DNA of 64,000 nucleotides, from the NCBI GenBank assembly GCA_039197065.1, contig JBCCUL010000016.1, positions 1 to 64,000 of the forward strand. The letters are read 5' to 3'. Source of the stretch: JANQPX01 sp039197065 (GTDB lineage Bacteria > Pseudomonadota > Alphaproteobacteria > Geminicoccales > Geminicoccaceae). Below are positions 1 to 7,414 of the stretch, in pieces. Position 1 is the stretch's first letter. Every line of letters starts with the position of its first letter. A program made the position numbers and the translations under genes. The notes beneath the pieces were generated by a model, which worked only from the letters and a program-made list of their open reading frames with translations, was not told where the DNA came from and made no database searches.

Positions 1-23
1 GGCTCGGAGCGCTTGGCGGCGGT

Positions 24-659
24 TCATGTCGGTCTCTGAGTGTCCGGTGCGGTCTCCGTCGAGTCATCGCCGGCCGGCGTTCCGGCCTCGCCGGCCGGCA
101 CCCCGGCCACCATGTGGCGGTTGATGAAGGGCATTTGGGTGAGGATGAAGACGAAGGTCAAGGCAGTGATGCCGAAGACTTTGAAATTGAACCAGAAATC
201 CGTGGATTGGGTGCGCCAGACGATCTCGTTGAGCACGGCCATGACGACGAAAAACAGCCCGTAGCGAAGGGTGAGGCCGCGCCAGCCGGCATCAGTCAGC
301 GGGATCATTTTGCCGAGCAGCGGTTTCAGCAATGGCTTTCCGAAGGCGAGGCCGCCGAGCAAGATCGCGGCGAAGATCCCCTGCACGATGGTCGGCTTCA
401 TCTTGATGAAGGTTTCGTCCTGCAGCCAGAGCGTAAGCCCGCCGAACACGGCAACCACGGCGGCGGTCACCAGCGGCATCATCGGCACCTCGCGCTCGAC
501 GATCCAGATAACGGCAAGCGCCACCAGGCTCGCCACGACGATCACCGCCGTCGCCGTCATCAGGTCGTAAAGCTTGAAGGCGCCGAAAAACAAGAGGAGC
601 GGCCCATAGTCGGCGGCCGGTCGAAGCCAGGCGGGGGGGGCTTTGGTGTCTGCGCTCAT
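24..659 (-). CDS. yciB: Septation protein A / inner-membrane protein YciB
   Basis: The protein has 211 residues and about six hydrophobic segments (roughly 18-36, 41-55, 60-80, 88-105, 128-150 and 160-180). It carries the family signature of conserved FFV, NE and W residues in the second half, including NEIVWR near 145-150 and the motif FxFNFKVFG just after it. The YciB/IspZ family (about 180-210 residues) sits in the inner membrane, interacts with divisome and elongasome proteins and affects envelope integrity; no enzymatic activity is established. The start ATG at 657-659 has only a weak ribosome site. The C-terminal 25 residues are a Gly/Ala/Thr-rich hydrophilic tail. In other alphaproteobacteria this gene often lies near ftsY, which would be outside the window. 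Family assignment is firm. Confidence 0.9.
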   Translation of the reverse strand: MSADTKAPPAWLRPAADYGPLLLFFGAFKLYDLMTATAVIVVASLVALAVIWIVEREVPMMPLVTAAVVAVFGGLTLWLQDETFIKMKPTIVQGIFAAILLGGLAFGKPLLKPLLGKMIPLTDAGWRGLTLRYGLFFVVMAVLNEIVWRTQSTDFWFNFKVFGITALTFVFILTQMPFINRHMVAGVPAGEAGTPAGDDSTETAPDTQRPT

Positions 660-898
660 GGTTCACCGTCGGCGGTTCGCTCAGGATTGAATGACACTCT
701 ATGCGGGAAAAGAGGCGGGAGGCCAAGCATGTGATTCTCCTCTGGATGGCAACCTTTCGACATTTAGGGGGCGCAGCGCTTGGCTGAAGGGCCTCTTTCT
801 TGGTTTCGTCTCAATGAAGAACAGCGTTGGGTCAATCTACGACAAAGCAGCCTTCATCATTCCTTAACTCTTTGGACCTAAGCTTGGACATAGAGGTT

Positions 899-971
899 GG
901 TCCATGCGACCCTGAGAATCCGGCCGCCAGGATAGAATGGGGAGGCTCGGACTCTCAGGATCGCATGGACC
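899..971. repeat. Dispersed palindromic element, family B copy 1
   Basis: The arms at 899-922 and 948-971 are inverted repeats with two mismatches, both of the kind that leaves a G-U pair in RNA. They close a 25-nt loop. The outer half of each arm contains GGTCCATGCGACC. A second copy lies at 6723-6797 with the same outer arms and a different loop. It sits in a gene-free stretch (660-1164) where I see nothing else convincing. Confidence 0.8.
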
Positions 972-1164
972 AGACCATCAGGGTTGCACACATGCGTTAA
1001 CGTTTTGTGAAGATGGTGAAATGGAGCTGGGAGTGGTTAAGGGATTGAGCGCCTGCTGGTGAATTGATCGGGGCTCGTCCTGGCGTCCTGCACGTCGCCG
1101 GTTTGCTGCCAGCCCATTGACCAGAAGGGCGCTCAGCGGCTTCTCCGTCGACCTTTCCCTCGCG

Positions 1165-1398
1165 TTAAAGAATGACCCGGTAGGGAATTTCCGTGCCGTC
1201 ATCTTTGCGGGTCAGGACTTCGTTGCCTTCCAGGACGTCGTCCACCACGGCTTCGTAGAGCCGGAGCGCATCGGCAATGACGTCACCGTATTTCGACACT
1301 TCGGTCCGTTCCTTCAGACGCTTGAGGCGTTCGAAGGAGCGCTGGCCGATGTCGATCTGCAGATGCTTGGTGGGTCCCGTGGCTTTGGGACGAGCCAT
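1165..1398 (-). CDS. Small ribbon-helix-helix-like protein
   Basis: The protein has 77 residues. Residues 12-50 show the ribbon-helix-helix pattern: a short strand (HLQIDIG), a helix (SFERLKRLKERT), a turn and a second helix (KYGDVIADALRLYEAVV). This suggests a dimeric DNA-binding protein of CopG/MetJ type. The remaining C-terminal part is charged. The start ATG at 1396-1398 is preceded by a good GGAGAG ribosome site. It follows the 86-residue membrane protein by 19 nt on the same strand, so the two are probably co-transcribed. The target is unknown. An antitoxin-like role is possible, but nothing in the sequence proves it. Confidence 0.65.
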   Translation of the reverse strand: MARPKATGPTKHLQIDIGQRSFERLKRLKERTEVSKYGDVIADALRLYEAVVDDVLEGNEVLTRKDDGTEIPYRVIL

Positions 1399-1417
1399 GT
1401 TCTCTCCATCATCGGGC

Positions 1418-1678
1418 TCATGTCTTCAGCACCTCGACCAAGAGGTCCTTCAGCACGATAAGCCGGTCTGGGCCAAGGATCCAAGTTCCGACAAAGAGCG
1501 CGACCACGATGGCCAGTGCCCCAAAGACGAGGCGAAACCTGAGAATTGCAGTCACCTGTTTTTGTCGTTCCGTCTCCTGCTTTGCCTTTTCAAGTTCGAT
1601 TTCGCGATCGAGGGAGACCGTGAGATCATCATACCGCTCTAGATCCTGGCCTCCCCGCTGGATAACGGGGTGATACAT
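1418..1678 (-). CDS. Small coiled-coil protein with one membrane helix, unknown function
   Basis: From the ATG at 1676-1678 the protein has 86 residues. That ATG has a GGAAAG ribosome site at good spacing. An upstream in-frame TTG at 1720 abuts an AAGGAA and is less likely. Residues about 20-42 are a charged helix (many E, K, Q and R residues) likely to form a coiled coil. Residues about 48-68 are one hydrophobic segment (FGALAIVVALFVGTWIL), followed by a short amphipathic tail. I do not recognise the family. It is the first gene of a two-gene unit with the downstream ribbon-helix-helix protein. Confidence 0.55.
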   Translation of the reverse strand: MYHPVIQRGGQDLERYDDLTVSLDREIELEKAKQETERQKQVTAILRFRLVFGALAIVVALFVGTWILGPDRLIVLKDLLVEVLKT

Positions 1679-1820
1679 CGAACGACTTTCCGTATCGATG
1701 TGATCATCTGCATAGACCAATTCCTTCTAGCATGATCGGGTTGGCAGACTCGCATCCTGTTATGGACACCTCATAGAATTGAGACAGCATGCTAAGCTGT
1801 TGATAGGGTAGCATTGGAAT

Positions 1821-1849
1821 ATTTAATGCTCTTATAAATGATTTGTCAA
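1821..1849 (-). promoter_or_regulatory. Candidate sigma-70 promoter for the small two-gene unit
   Basis: Read on the minus strand there is a TTGACA -35 box (1844-1849), a 17-nt spacer and a TTAAAT -10 box (1821-1826). Transcription would begin near 1814 and leave a leader of about 135 nt before the ATG at 1678. The -35 overlaps the last codons of rsmE. Confidence 0.5.
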
Positions 1850-2580
1850 ATGGTTATACCATTCCAGAACGCCAGCGCCACCATCCCCGCCGTCTCCGCC
1901 CGCAAGATCCGCGGCCCCAGGTCAACCTTGACCACCGTCGGATGCTCACCCAGTCGTTCTAGCTCCACTGGATCAAACCCACCCTCCGGCCCAACGAGGA
2001 ACGCTACTGAACGCTCGGGTCCTATGGCCTGCAATAATGGTGTCCCGCCACCAGTCTCGTCGGCAACGTAGAGCTGACAGTTATTGGGCCAGTTGGTGAG
2101 CGCTTGCTCCAGCGTTTGCAATTGCTGGATTTCAGGCACGGTCAGCCGTTCGCATTGCTCCGCGGCTTCGATCGCGATCGCGTTCAGGCGTTCGGCATTT
2201 ACCTTGTCGACGATGGTTCGCTTGGTGCGGACGGGCATCAGCCTGCCGACGCCGAGCTCGGTCGCTTTTTCAATAAGCCAGTCGAGCCTCGACTTCTTGA
2301 TCGGGGCGAAGAGGAGGGTGGGGCCGGGTTCCTCGGCAGGTTCGCGGAGCTGTTCGTCGACCTTGAGCTGGCAGCTTTTGCGACCCGTATCGCTGATACT
2401 GGCCAGCCACTCGCCGTCTTCGGCGTTGAACAGGCGCACCTGGTCACCCACCTTCTTGCGCATGACATCCAAAAGGTAATGCGCCCGCGCCCGATCAAGC
2501 TCGATCAACGTCGAGGCTGCAAGCCCCGCTTGCTGGTGGAGGCGGGGGAGCTTGCGGTGGGGGGTGGTTGTTCCGGTCAT
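1846..2580 (-). CDS. rsmE: 16S rRNA (uracil1498-N3)-methyltransferase RsmE
   Basis: The protein has 244 residues, the usual size for the family. It should methylate N3 of U1498 in 16S rRNA using S-adenosylmethionine. An N-terminal PUA-like region (about 1-80) is followed by a SPOUT/trefoil-knot domain. Visible family motifs are the KKSRLDWLIEKATELGV stretch near 94-110, the cofactor-loop GPEGG near 196-200 and the knot sequence LGPRILRAETAG near 221-232. It is divergent from ubiA, with only 23 bases between the two start codons, so its promoter must overlap the ubiA coding region or lie within that short gap. Assignment is firm. Confidence 0.95.
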   Translation of the reverse strand: MTGTTTPHRKLPRLHQQAGLAASTLIELDRARAHYLLDVMRKKVGDQVRLFNAEDGEWLASISDTGRKSCQLKVDEQLREPAEEPGPTLLFAPIKKSRLDWLIEKATELGVGRLMPVRTKRTIVDKVNAERLNAIAIEAAEQCERLTVPEIQQLQTLEQALTNWPNNCQLYVADETGGGTPLLQAIGPERSVAFLVGPEGGFDPVELERLGEHPTVVKVDLGPRILRAETAGMVALAFWNGITI

Positions 2581-2603
2581 GGGCGAACGCTAGAAGGGAG
2601 GGC

Positions 2604-3524
2604 ATGGCAAGGCAAGTTTCCGATATCGATGGCGTCGTCGCCGACCGCGAGCTTTCGTGGATGGATCGCTGGCTGCCGGCCTGGCTTCGGCCCTATGGCG
2701 TGCTGGCGCGCTGGGATCGGCCGATCGGGGGGTGGCTCTTGCTCTGGCCCTGCTGGTGGGGCCAAGCGTTGGCCCCCGGTTACCCAAGCCTATGGTTGGC
2801 GCTCATGTTCCTGATCGGCGCGTTCGCCATGCGCGGCGCCGGCTGCACCATCAACGACATGACCGACCGCGACCTCGACGCCAAGGTCGAGCGCACCCAA
2901 AACCGTCCGCTGGCGAGCGGGGCGCTTACGCTGTCGCAGGCCCTGCTCTTCCTCGGTGCCCAGCTTTTGGTCGGTCTCGCCGTGCTGACGCAGTTGAATG
3001 TCAACGCCGCGCTCGTAGCGCTCGCTGCCATGCCGCTTGTTGTGGCTTATCCCTGGATGAAGCGGATTACCTGGTGGCCGCAGCTGTTTCTCGGGATCAC
3101 GTTCAAGTGGGGCGCGCTGGTGGGTTGGACGGCGGCGACCGGCCAGCTCGGCTGGCCCGCGATTTTTTTGTACATAGGCGGCATCTTTTGGACGCTCGGT
3201 TACGACACCATCTATGCCCATCAGGACAAGGCGGATGATGCGCTGATCGGCGTGAAGTCGACGGCGCGGCGGTTCGGTGAGGCGACGTCGTTTTGGCTTT
3301 GGAGCTTTTATGGATTGTCCCTTTTGTCGTTGGCCGTTGCAGGGACGATGGTTGGTATGGGCTGGCTCTTCTATGTCGCACTCCTGCCGGTGGCAGGGCA
3401 TTTTGCCTGGCAAATCATGACGCTGGATATCGATGATCCCGACAATTGTCTCGCGCGCTTCAGAAGCAACCGCGAGGCGGGGCTGCTGGTGGTGATAGCA
3501 CTCCTCGCCGGTAAGGTTTTCTGA
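2604..3524 (+). CDS. ubiA: 4-hydroxybenzoate polyprenyltransferase UbiA
   Basis: The protein has 306 residues from the ATG at 2604, which has an AAGGGAGG ribosome site; an earlier in-frame start would overlap rsmE. It is an integral membrane prenyltransferase that attaches the polyprenyl tail to 4-hydroxybenzoate in ubiquinone synthesis. The first Asp-rich magnesium/diphosphate motif is at about 84-92 (NDMTDRDLD) and the second near 200-214 (YDTIYAHQDKADD). Several hydrophobic segments surround them. The downstream ycjX homologue starts 2 bases after its stop, so the genes are likely transcribed together. The family is certain. Specificity for 4-hydroxybenzoate is inferred from overall similarity. 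Confidence 0.93.
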   Translation: MARQVSDIDGVVADRELSWMDRWLPAWLRPYGVLARWDRPIGGWLLLWPCWWGQALAPGYPSLWLALMFLIGAFAMRGAGCTINDMTDRDLDAKVERTQNRPLASGALTLSQALLFLGAQLLVGLAVLTQLNVNAALVALAAMPLVVAYPWMKRITWWPQLFLGITFKWGALVGWTAATGQLGWPAIFLYIGGIFWTLGYDTIYAHQDKADDALIGVKSTARRFGEATSFWLWSFYGLSLLSLAVAGTMVGMGWLFYVALLPVAGHFAWQIMTLDIDDPDNCLARFRSNREAGLLVVIALLAGKVF

Positions 3525-3526
3525 GC

Positions 3527-4993
3527 GTGGCGAGTTCCGATTGGTTCGATCCGAAGAAATCGCCGGTACCGCCGGTGCTGCAAGCACTGCCAGCACTTTC
3601 GGGCGTACCGGGGTTTGGCAGCTTGCAGCGGAATGTCGAGGATCTGGTCAATCTGACGCTTGATCGCACGGTCAGGCTTGCGGTGACCGGGCTTCGGCAG
3701 AGCGGCAAGACGGTGTTCATCACGACGCTTGCCCATCATCTGCTCCAGGGACAGGAGCTGCCGTTTTTCACGCCGGTGAAGCAAAAGCGGCTGATGGGCG
3801 CCCGGCTGCTGCCGCCTTATGTCGGTGATCCGCCGCCCTTTCCGTTCGAGGCCTCACGCGCGGCGCTTTCTGCCGAGACGCCGTCCTGGCCGGCGCCGAC
3901 CCGCGGACTTTCCTCGCTTCGGCTCGAACTGCGGGTTGCCGAGACCAGCTTTCTCGCCCGGCAGTTCTCCGACTATCGAAGCCAGCAGGTGGAGATCATC
4001 GACTATCCCGGCGAATGGCTGCTCGATCTTCCGATGATGGAGCAGAGTTTTGCGGACTGGTCGAGCGCAATGATCTCTCTAGCAAACGCACCCGCGCGTC
4101 GCGGGCTTGCTCGAGACTGGCTCGCGGCGATCGAAGATAATGTTACCCACGCCGGCGCCGAGCTTGACAGGGCGGCGACGCTGGCGGGGCTGTATCGGCG
4201 CTATCTCGAAGCAGCGCAAGCGGCTGGCTTCAGCTTTCTGCAGCCGGGGCGCATGACCATGCCGGGCGACATGGCGGGGGCCGAGCATCTGAACTTCTGT
4301 CCTATGCCGCCAGTACCCGGTATGCCGTCGGTATCCGGCAAGCTCTACACGCTAATGAGCGATCGCTTCGAGCATTATCGGGATCGGGTGGTGCGGCCGT
4401 TCTACACGGAGCATTTCAGCCGCTTCGATCGTCAGATCGTGCTGGTCGATCTGCTCTCCAGCCTCAATCGCGGGCGTGCCGTGTTCGAGGATACGCAAGC
4501 CGCGCTGAAGACGGTGATGCAGAGCTTTCGCTACGGGCCGAGCAGCCTGATCGCGCGGCTGTTTCGTCCGCAGATCGAGACGCTGCTATTCGTTGCGACC
4601 AAAGCGGATCATGTCGCCCATAACCAGCATCACAATCTTCGTCTGCTGCTGGAACAGATGGTGTTCGATGCCGCAGGCGAGGCGCGTTTCGAAGGCGTGC
4701 AGCCGGTGTTCATGGCGATTGCGTCTCAGCGCTCGACGGACATGGTGAAGACCGATCATCACGGCCAGACGCTTTCCTGCGTGCGCGGGCGCATCAAGGG
4801 CGAGGACCGGGAGACGGTGCTGTTTCCTGGCGAGATCCCGCCGGATCTGCCCCAGGACGAGGATTGGGCGGATGGGCGTTTTCGCTTTCGCGATTTTGCC
4901 CCACGCCGTCTGCGCACCAATGGGAGCGAACAGCCGCAGCATATCCGCCTCGATCAGGCCCTCGACGTGCTCTTAGGCGATCGTCTGACATGA
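3527..4993 (+). CDS. ycjX: YcjX-family GTP/ATP-binding protein (DUF463)
   Basis: The protein has 488 residues and a GTG start 2 nt after the ubiA stop. A Walker A motif GLRQSGKT lies at 55-62. The DYPGEWLLDLP segment near 158-170 is the family's G3/Walker B-like motif, and a TKADH motif occurs in the second half. YcjX proteins are P-loop NTPases related to dynamin/Ras-like GTPases and are usually encoded beside a DUF697 membrane protein, as here. In enterobacteria the pair belongs to the stress-induced psp regulon; no psp genes are visible here. The stop overlaps the next start (ATGA), so translation is coupled. The biochemical role is unproven. Confidence 0.88.
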   Translation: MASSDWFDPKKSPVPPVLQALPALSGVPGFGSLQRNVEDLVNLTLDRTVRLAVTGLRQSGKTVFITTLAHHLLQGQELPFFTPVKQKRLMGARLLPPYVGDPPPFPFEASRAALSAETPSWPAPTRGLSSLRLELRVAETSFLARQFSDYRSQQVEIIDYPGEWLLDLPMMEQSFADWSSAMISLANAPARRGLARDWLAAIEDNVTHAGAELDRAATLAGLYRRYLEAAQAAGFSFLQPGRMTMPGDMAGAEHLNFCPMPPVPGMPSVSGKLYTLMSDRFEHYRDRVVRPFYTEHFSRFDRQIVLVDLLSSLNRGRAVFEDTQAALKTVMQSFRYGPSSLIARLFRPQIETLLFVATKADHVAHNQHHNLRLLLEQMVFDAAGEARFEGVQPVFMAIASQRSTDMVKTDHHGQTLSCVRGRIKGEDRETVLFPGEIPPDLPQDEDWADGRFRFRDFAPRRLRTNGSEQPQHIRLDQALDVLLGDRLT

Positions 4994-6003
4994 AACAAAA
5001 AGACCGGATCAGTCCCTTCGAAATCGACCCGGCGACGCTCAAGCCCAACGACTTCGAGATCGTGCAGCCGGAACCCGACGGGAACCTCCCGGCGACATTG
5101 GCGCCGGCGGTCGAACCCGACGAGCAAAAGCGCCGCCCCTGGCTGAAGCTGCTGCTGGGCGCCGGCGCTGCGTTTGCGCTCGGCGTCATCGGCCTGGACG
5201 CATATGACTATGCGGTCAGCCTGTTCGAACGCTCGGTCTGGCTGGGCGGCGCCTTCTCGTCGCTGCTGGTGCTGGTGGTCGCGGGCGCCATCGGCGTGGT
5301 CGGTCGTGAATTGATGAGCCTTCGCCGCCTGACGAAGGTCGAGGGTCTGCGTCTCGAAGGCGAGCGTCTGATGACCTCCGAGGCGCATGGTCAGGCCGAG
5401 GATTTTCTTCGGAAAGTCGAAAAGCTCTACCGTGAACGCGTCGACCTCGATCGGCCGATCGTCGACTTTCATGACAAGGCCAGCGATGCGCTGAACGATC
5501 GTGAACGCCTGGAGCTGTTTGCGGATACCGTATTCGCGCCGATCGACAAGGCGGCCTATCAGATCGTCAAGCGCTCCGGGCGCGACATCGGCGTGCTGAC
5601 GGCGCTGACCCCGATCGGCGCTTTGGACAGCCTGATCGTTCTCGTCAGAACCGTAACCATGATGCGCGACATCGCCAAACTCTACGGTGTGCGTCCAGGC
5701 TTCACGGCGACCGTCCGTCTTGCCAAGCGCGGCGTGCGCAATATCGTGATCGCCGGCGTTGGCGAACTGGTGAGCCATGCGGCCGTCGAAACGGCCGGCG
5801 CCTCGCTTTTGAAGATTCTCTCGGCGCGCGCCGGTCAAGGGGCGATCAACGGCCTCCTGGCGGCGCGCATCGGTCTCTCGGTGATGCAGATCTGCCGGCC
5901 CATCCCATTCGCTGAGGACGAGCTGCCCAGCCTGAAAAAACTGCGGACGGAACTCTTCAAGGAGCTCTCGGATCAAACCGACGACAATGCGGCGAAGCGC
6001 TGA
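4990..6003 (+). CDS. YcjF/TIGR01620-family membrane protein (DUF697)
   Basis: The protein has 337 residues from the ATG at 4990, which overlaps the ycjX stop by 4 bases. The N-terminal 45 residues are hydrophilic. Two hydrophobic segments follow at about 55-72 and 78-100, and the soluble C-terminal half corresponds to the DUF697 region. The family is found next to ycjX throughout proteobacteria and is thought to work with it at the inner membrane. A longer in-frame version would start inside ycjX and is rejected because the ATGA junction is the normal arrangement. Function is not established. Confidence 0.85.
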   Translation: MKQKDRISPFEIDPATLKPNDFEIVQPEPDGNLPATLAPAVEPDEQKRRPWLKLLLGAGAAFALGVIGLDAYDYAVSLFERSVWLGGAFSSLLVLVVAGAIGVVGRELMSLRRLTKVEGLRLEGERLMTSEAHGQAEDFLRKVEKLYRERVDLDRPIVDFHDKASDALNDRERLELFADTVFAPIDKAAYQIVKRSGRDIGVLTALTPIGALDSLIVLVRTVTMMRDIAKLYGVRPGFTATVRLAKRGVRNIVIAGVGELVSHAAVETAGASLLKILSARAGQGAINGLLAARIGLSVMQICRPIPFAEDELPSLKKLRTELFKELSDQTDDNAAKR

Positions 6004-6089
6004 AACACTAGGGTTTGTGTGGTTTTCCGGCCGAGAAGAAAATCGGCGATACGAAAAAAACAATCTCCGGAATAAAGATCACAATCCAA

Positions 6090-6427
6090 TGTTAACTATT
6101 ATGACTGGCCTGGGGCAGAGCAGAGCTTGATCCACTTCCCACCCGTGGGAGTACAGGATGCTCAGCAGGCACCGGTTCTTTCGGGAACGGGTTTAATGCT
6201 CGGACAGTCCGACGTTATCAAGGCTAGGATGATCGATCAGGCGCTCGTCGTATCATCTCCTTGGAGCGGCGTTATAAGGTTCGGATGCGGACACCTTTTG
6301 GGTGTTGAATAGCGATTGAGGCAGCGAAGAGGACGCGCTTCCTGGATCGTTCAGAGATCGTCTGAGCATCATTCGAGCCGATATAGGCCGACGCATCGCC
6401 CCTTTAAGATGCGTCGGCTCTTTTTTT
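6090..6427 (+). ncRNA. Candidate structured non-coding RNA ending in an intrinsic terminator
   Basis: This part of a gene-free stretch holds a chain of short hairpins: TCCCACCCGTGGGA near 6137-6150, TTCTTTCGGGAA near 6178, TCGGACAGTCCGA near 6202, CTCCTTGGAG near 6256 (its left side resembles an anti-Shine-Dalgarno sequence) and CACCTTTTGGGTG near 6292. It ends with the strong terminator at 6387-6427. I found no convincing promoter and no match to 6S, SRP, tmRNA or a riboswitch that I know. The 5' end is arbitrary. It could equally be the long 3' UTR of the DUF697 gene. Confidence 0.3.
6387..6427 (+). terminator. Strong Rho-independent terminator
   Basis: A perfect 11-bp stem (6387-6397 with 6408-6418, GCCGACGCATC) closes a 10-nt loop and is followed by TC and seven T residues. 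It lies about 380 nt after the DUF697 stop, so it ends either that operon's long 3' UTR or an RNA that starts in between. Confidence 0.85.
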
Positions 6428-6510
6428 GTGGTGCGACCACCTCGGTGACTTTGGGGCGCTTTCGAAGAATGAGTCTCCGACATTCGCGGGTATGCGGGTC
6501 TTTGTCGGGA
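6428..6510. repeat. 83-bp dispersed repeat with GCG-loop hairpin, copy 1
   Basis: It begins with a 5-bp hairpin GTGGT-GCG-ACCAC (6428-6440) followed by CTCGGTGACTTTGG, and aligns without gaps longer than one base to 17165-17246 downstream of dsbB. The hairpin plus GTTGACTT-like core also recurs at 10504, 11466 and 39383. From 6511 to 6722 I see nothing recognisable. Confidence 0.65.
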
Positions 6511-6722
6511 TGGTGTTTGCGCCCGATGCGTCCGGCGACTTATGGAAAAGTGATGAATGAGGGCCTGCCGGAGAGCCGGTGGGCGTTTCCATGCGAGTCT
6601 GATGGCGCTGGGTTGATGGATCAGTGACTTCGGCGGGGATGATGGCGTCAAAACCTCAGATCTGTCCTCAATGAACGCGCTGGTAACTACTTGTTAACCG
6701 TTCTCCGCTAGGGCTGTTTTCT

Positions 6723-6797
6723 GGTCCATGCGACCCTGGGAATCCGCGCGCCCGAGGGAAAAAGTGTTGGTCGCGGACTCCCACGGTCGCATGGACC
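6723..6797. repeat. Dispersed palindromic element, family B copy 2
   Basis: The arms at 6723-6748 and 6772-6797 pair with two mismatches around a 23-nt loop. The outer arm sequence GGTCCATGCGACC is the same as in the copy at 899-971, while the loops differ. This pattern of conserved arms and a free loop suggests selection or mobility acting on the hairpin. Confidence 0.8.
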
Positions 6798-6914
6798 ACG
6801 CCGTCAGTATGGCGAAGGCGGGTTAAGAGCAGGTTAAGGCCTGGTTGAGGCTCCGGTAGGCTTGATCATGTCGGAGGTCGGTGTCTTTGGCGTCGCCGAT
6901 GGTTTGATCGGACC

Positions 6915-7019
6915 TAGAGCATTTCCCGAACAGGTGGAGACATCTGTTCGATGAGGAAATGCGGCGAAACAAAGAAATCGAGCGCTCATCCCGATCACAT
7001 CCGATCGGGATCCGCTCTA
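6915..7019 (+). repeat. TAGAGC-ended intergenic element, family D copy 1
   Basis: A 105-bp segment begins TAGAGCATTTCC and ends GCTCTA. A diverged copy lies in inverted orientation at 7235-7338, so the two could pair as long arms of a stem. The first 12 bases are the same as one end of the 128-bp element at 9465 and 30474, which suggests a shared mobilising enzyme. Similar GAGCATTTCC-type intergenic repeats are known from Rhizobiales. Confidence 0.6.
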
Positions 7020-7234
7020 ATGCGCTGCGAACCGTGTTCGTTCGGTTCTTCGCTGACAAAAACCCGACAGCCTTGTCGACGCCAAGACGCCATGATCCCG
7101 AAAGCCGATGCCCATCGAGCATCCACCTCAACAGTACGTCGATCCAAACAGAGCATTAGCGTCGTCTGAAAGAGATTGGTTCAAAACCAAAGAGATAGGC
7201 AGCTACATCTGGCTAGTGCAGGACGTCCTTAGCC

Positions 7235-7338
7235 TAGAGCGGTTCCAATCAGAGGTGACCGGAATCTACGCTCCATCCCCTTGTTTCATCGCATTTCCTT
7301 CCCGAACAGGTGTTTCCACCTGCTCGGGACGAGCCTCA
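7235..7338 (-). repeat. TAGAGC-ended intergenic element, family D copy 2 (inverted)
   Basis: This is the reverse complement of the element at 6915-7019, alignable along its whole length with scattered substitutions. Shared landmarks are AGAGCGG at its left end, the GCATTTCC block near 7291 and CGAACAGGTGT near 7302. The 215 bases between the two copies contain no gene that I can support. Confidence 0.55.
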
Positions 7339-7414
7339 GTCAGCCGGCATACCAACCCAAACAGGAACGCGTTCATCGACAACGCGTCCAAAGTCTATGA
7401 AGTGGTCACACCAC

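Noticed and set aside
6090..6386. 6S RNA, SRP RNA or tmRNA in the gene-free region
   Set aside because: The conserved blocks of these RNAs as I know them are absent. Only a generic structured-RNA candidate is kept.
6823..7131. 102-codon open frame on the minus strand in the gene-free region
   Set aside because: It runs through one copy of the inverted repeat family and has no ribosome site or family features.
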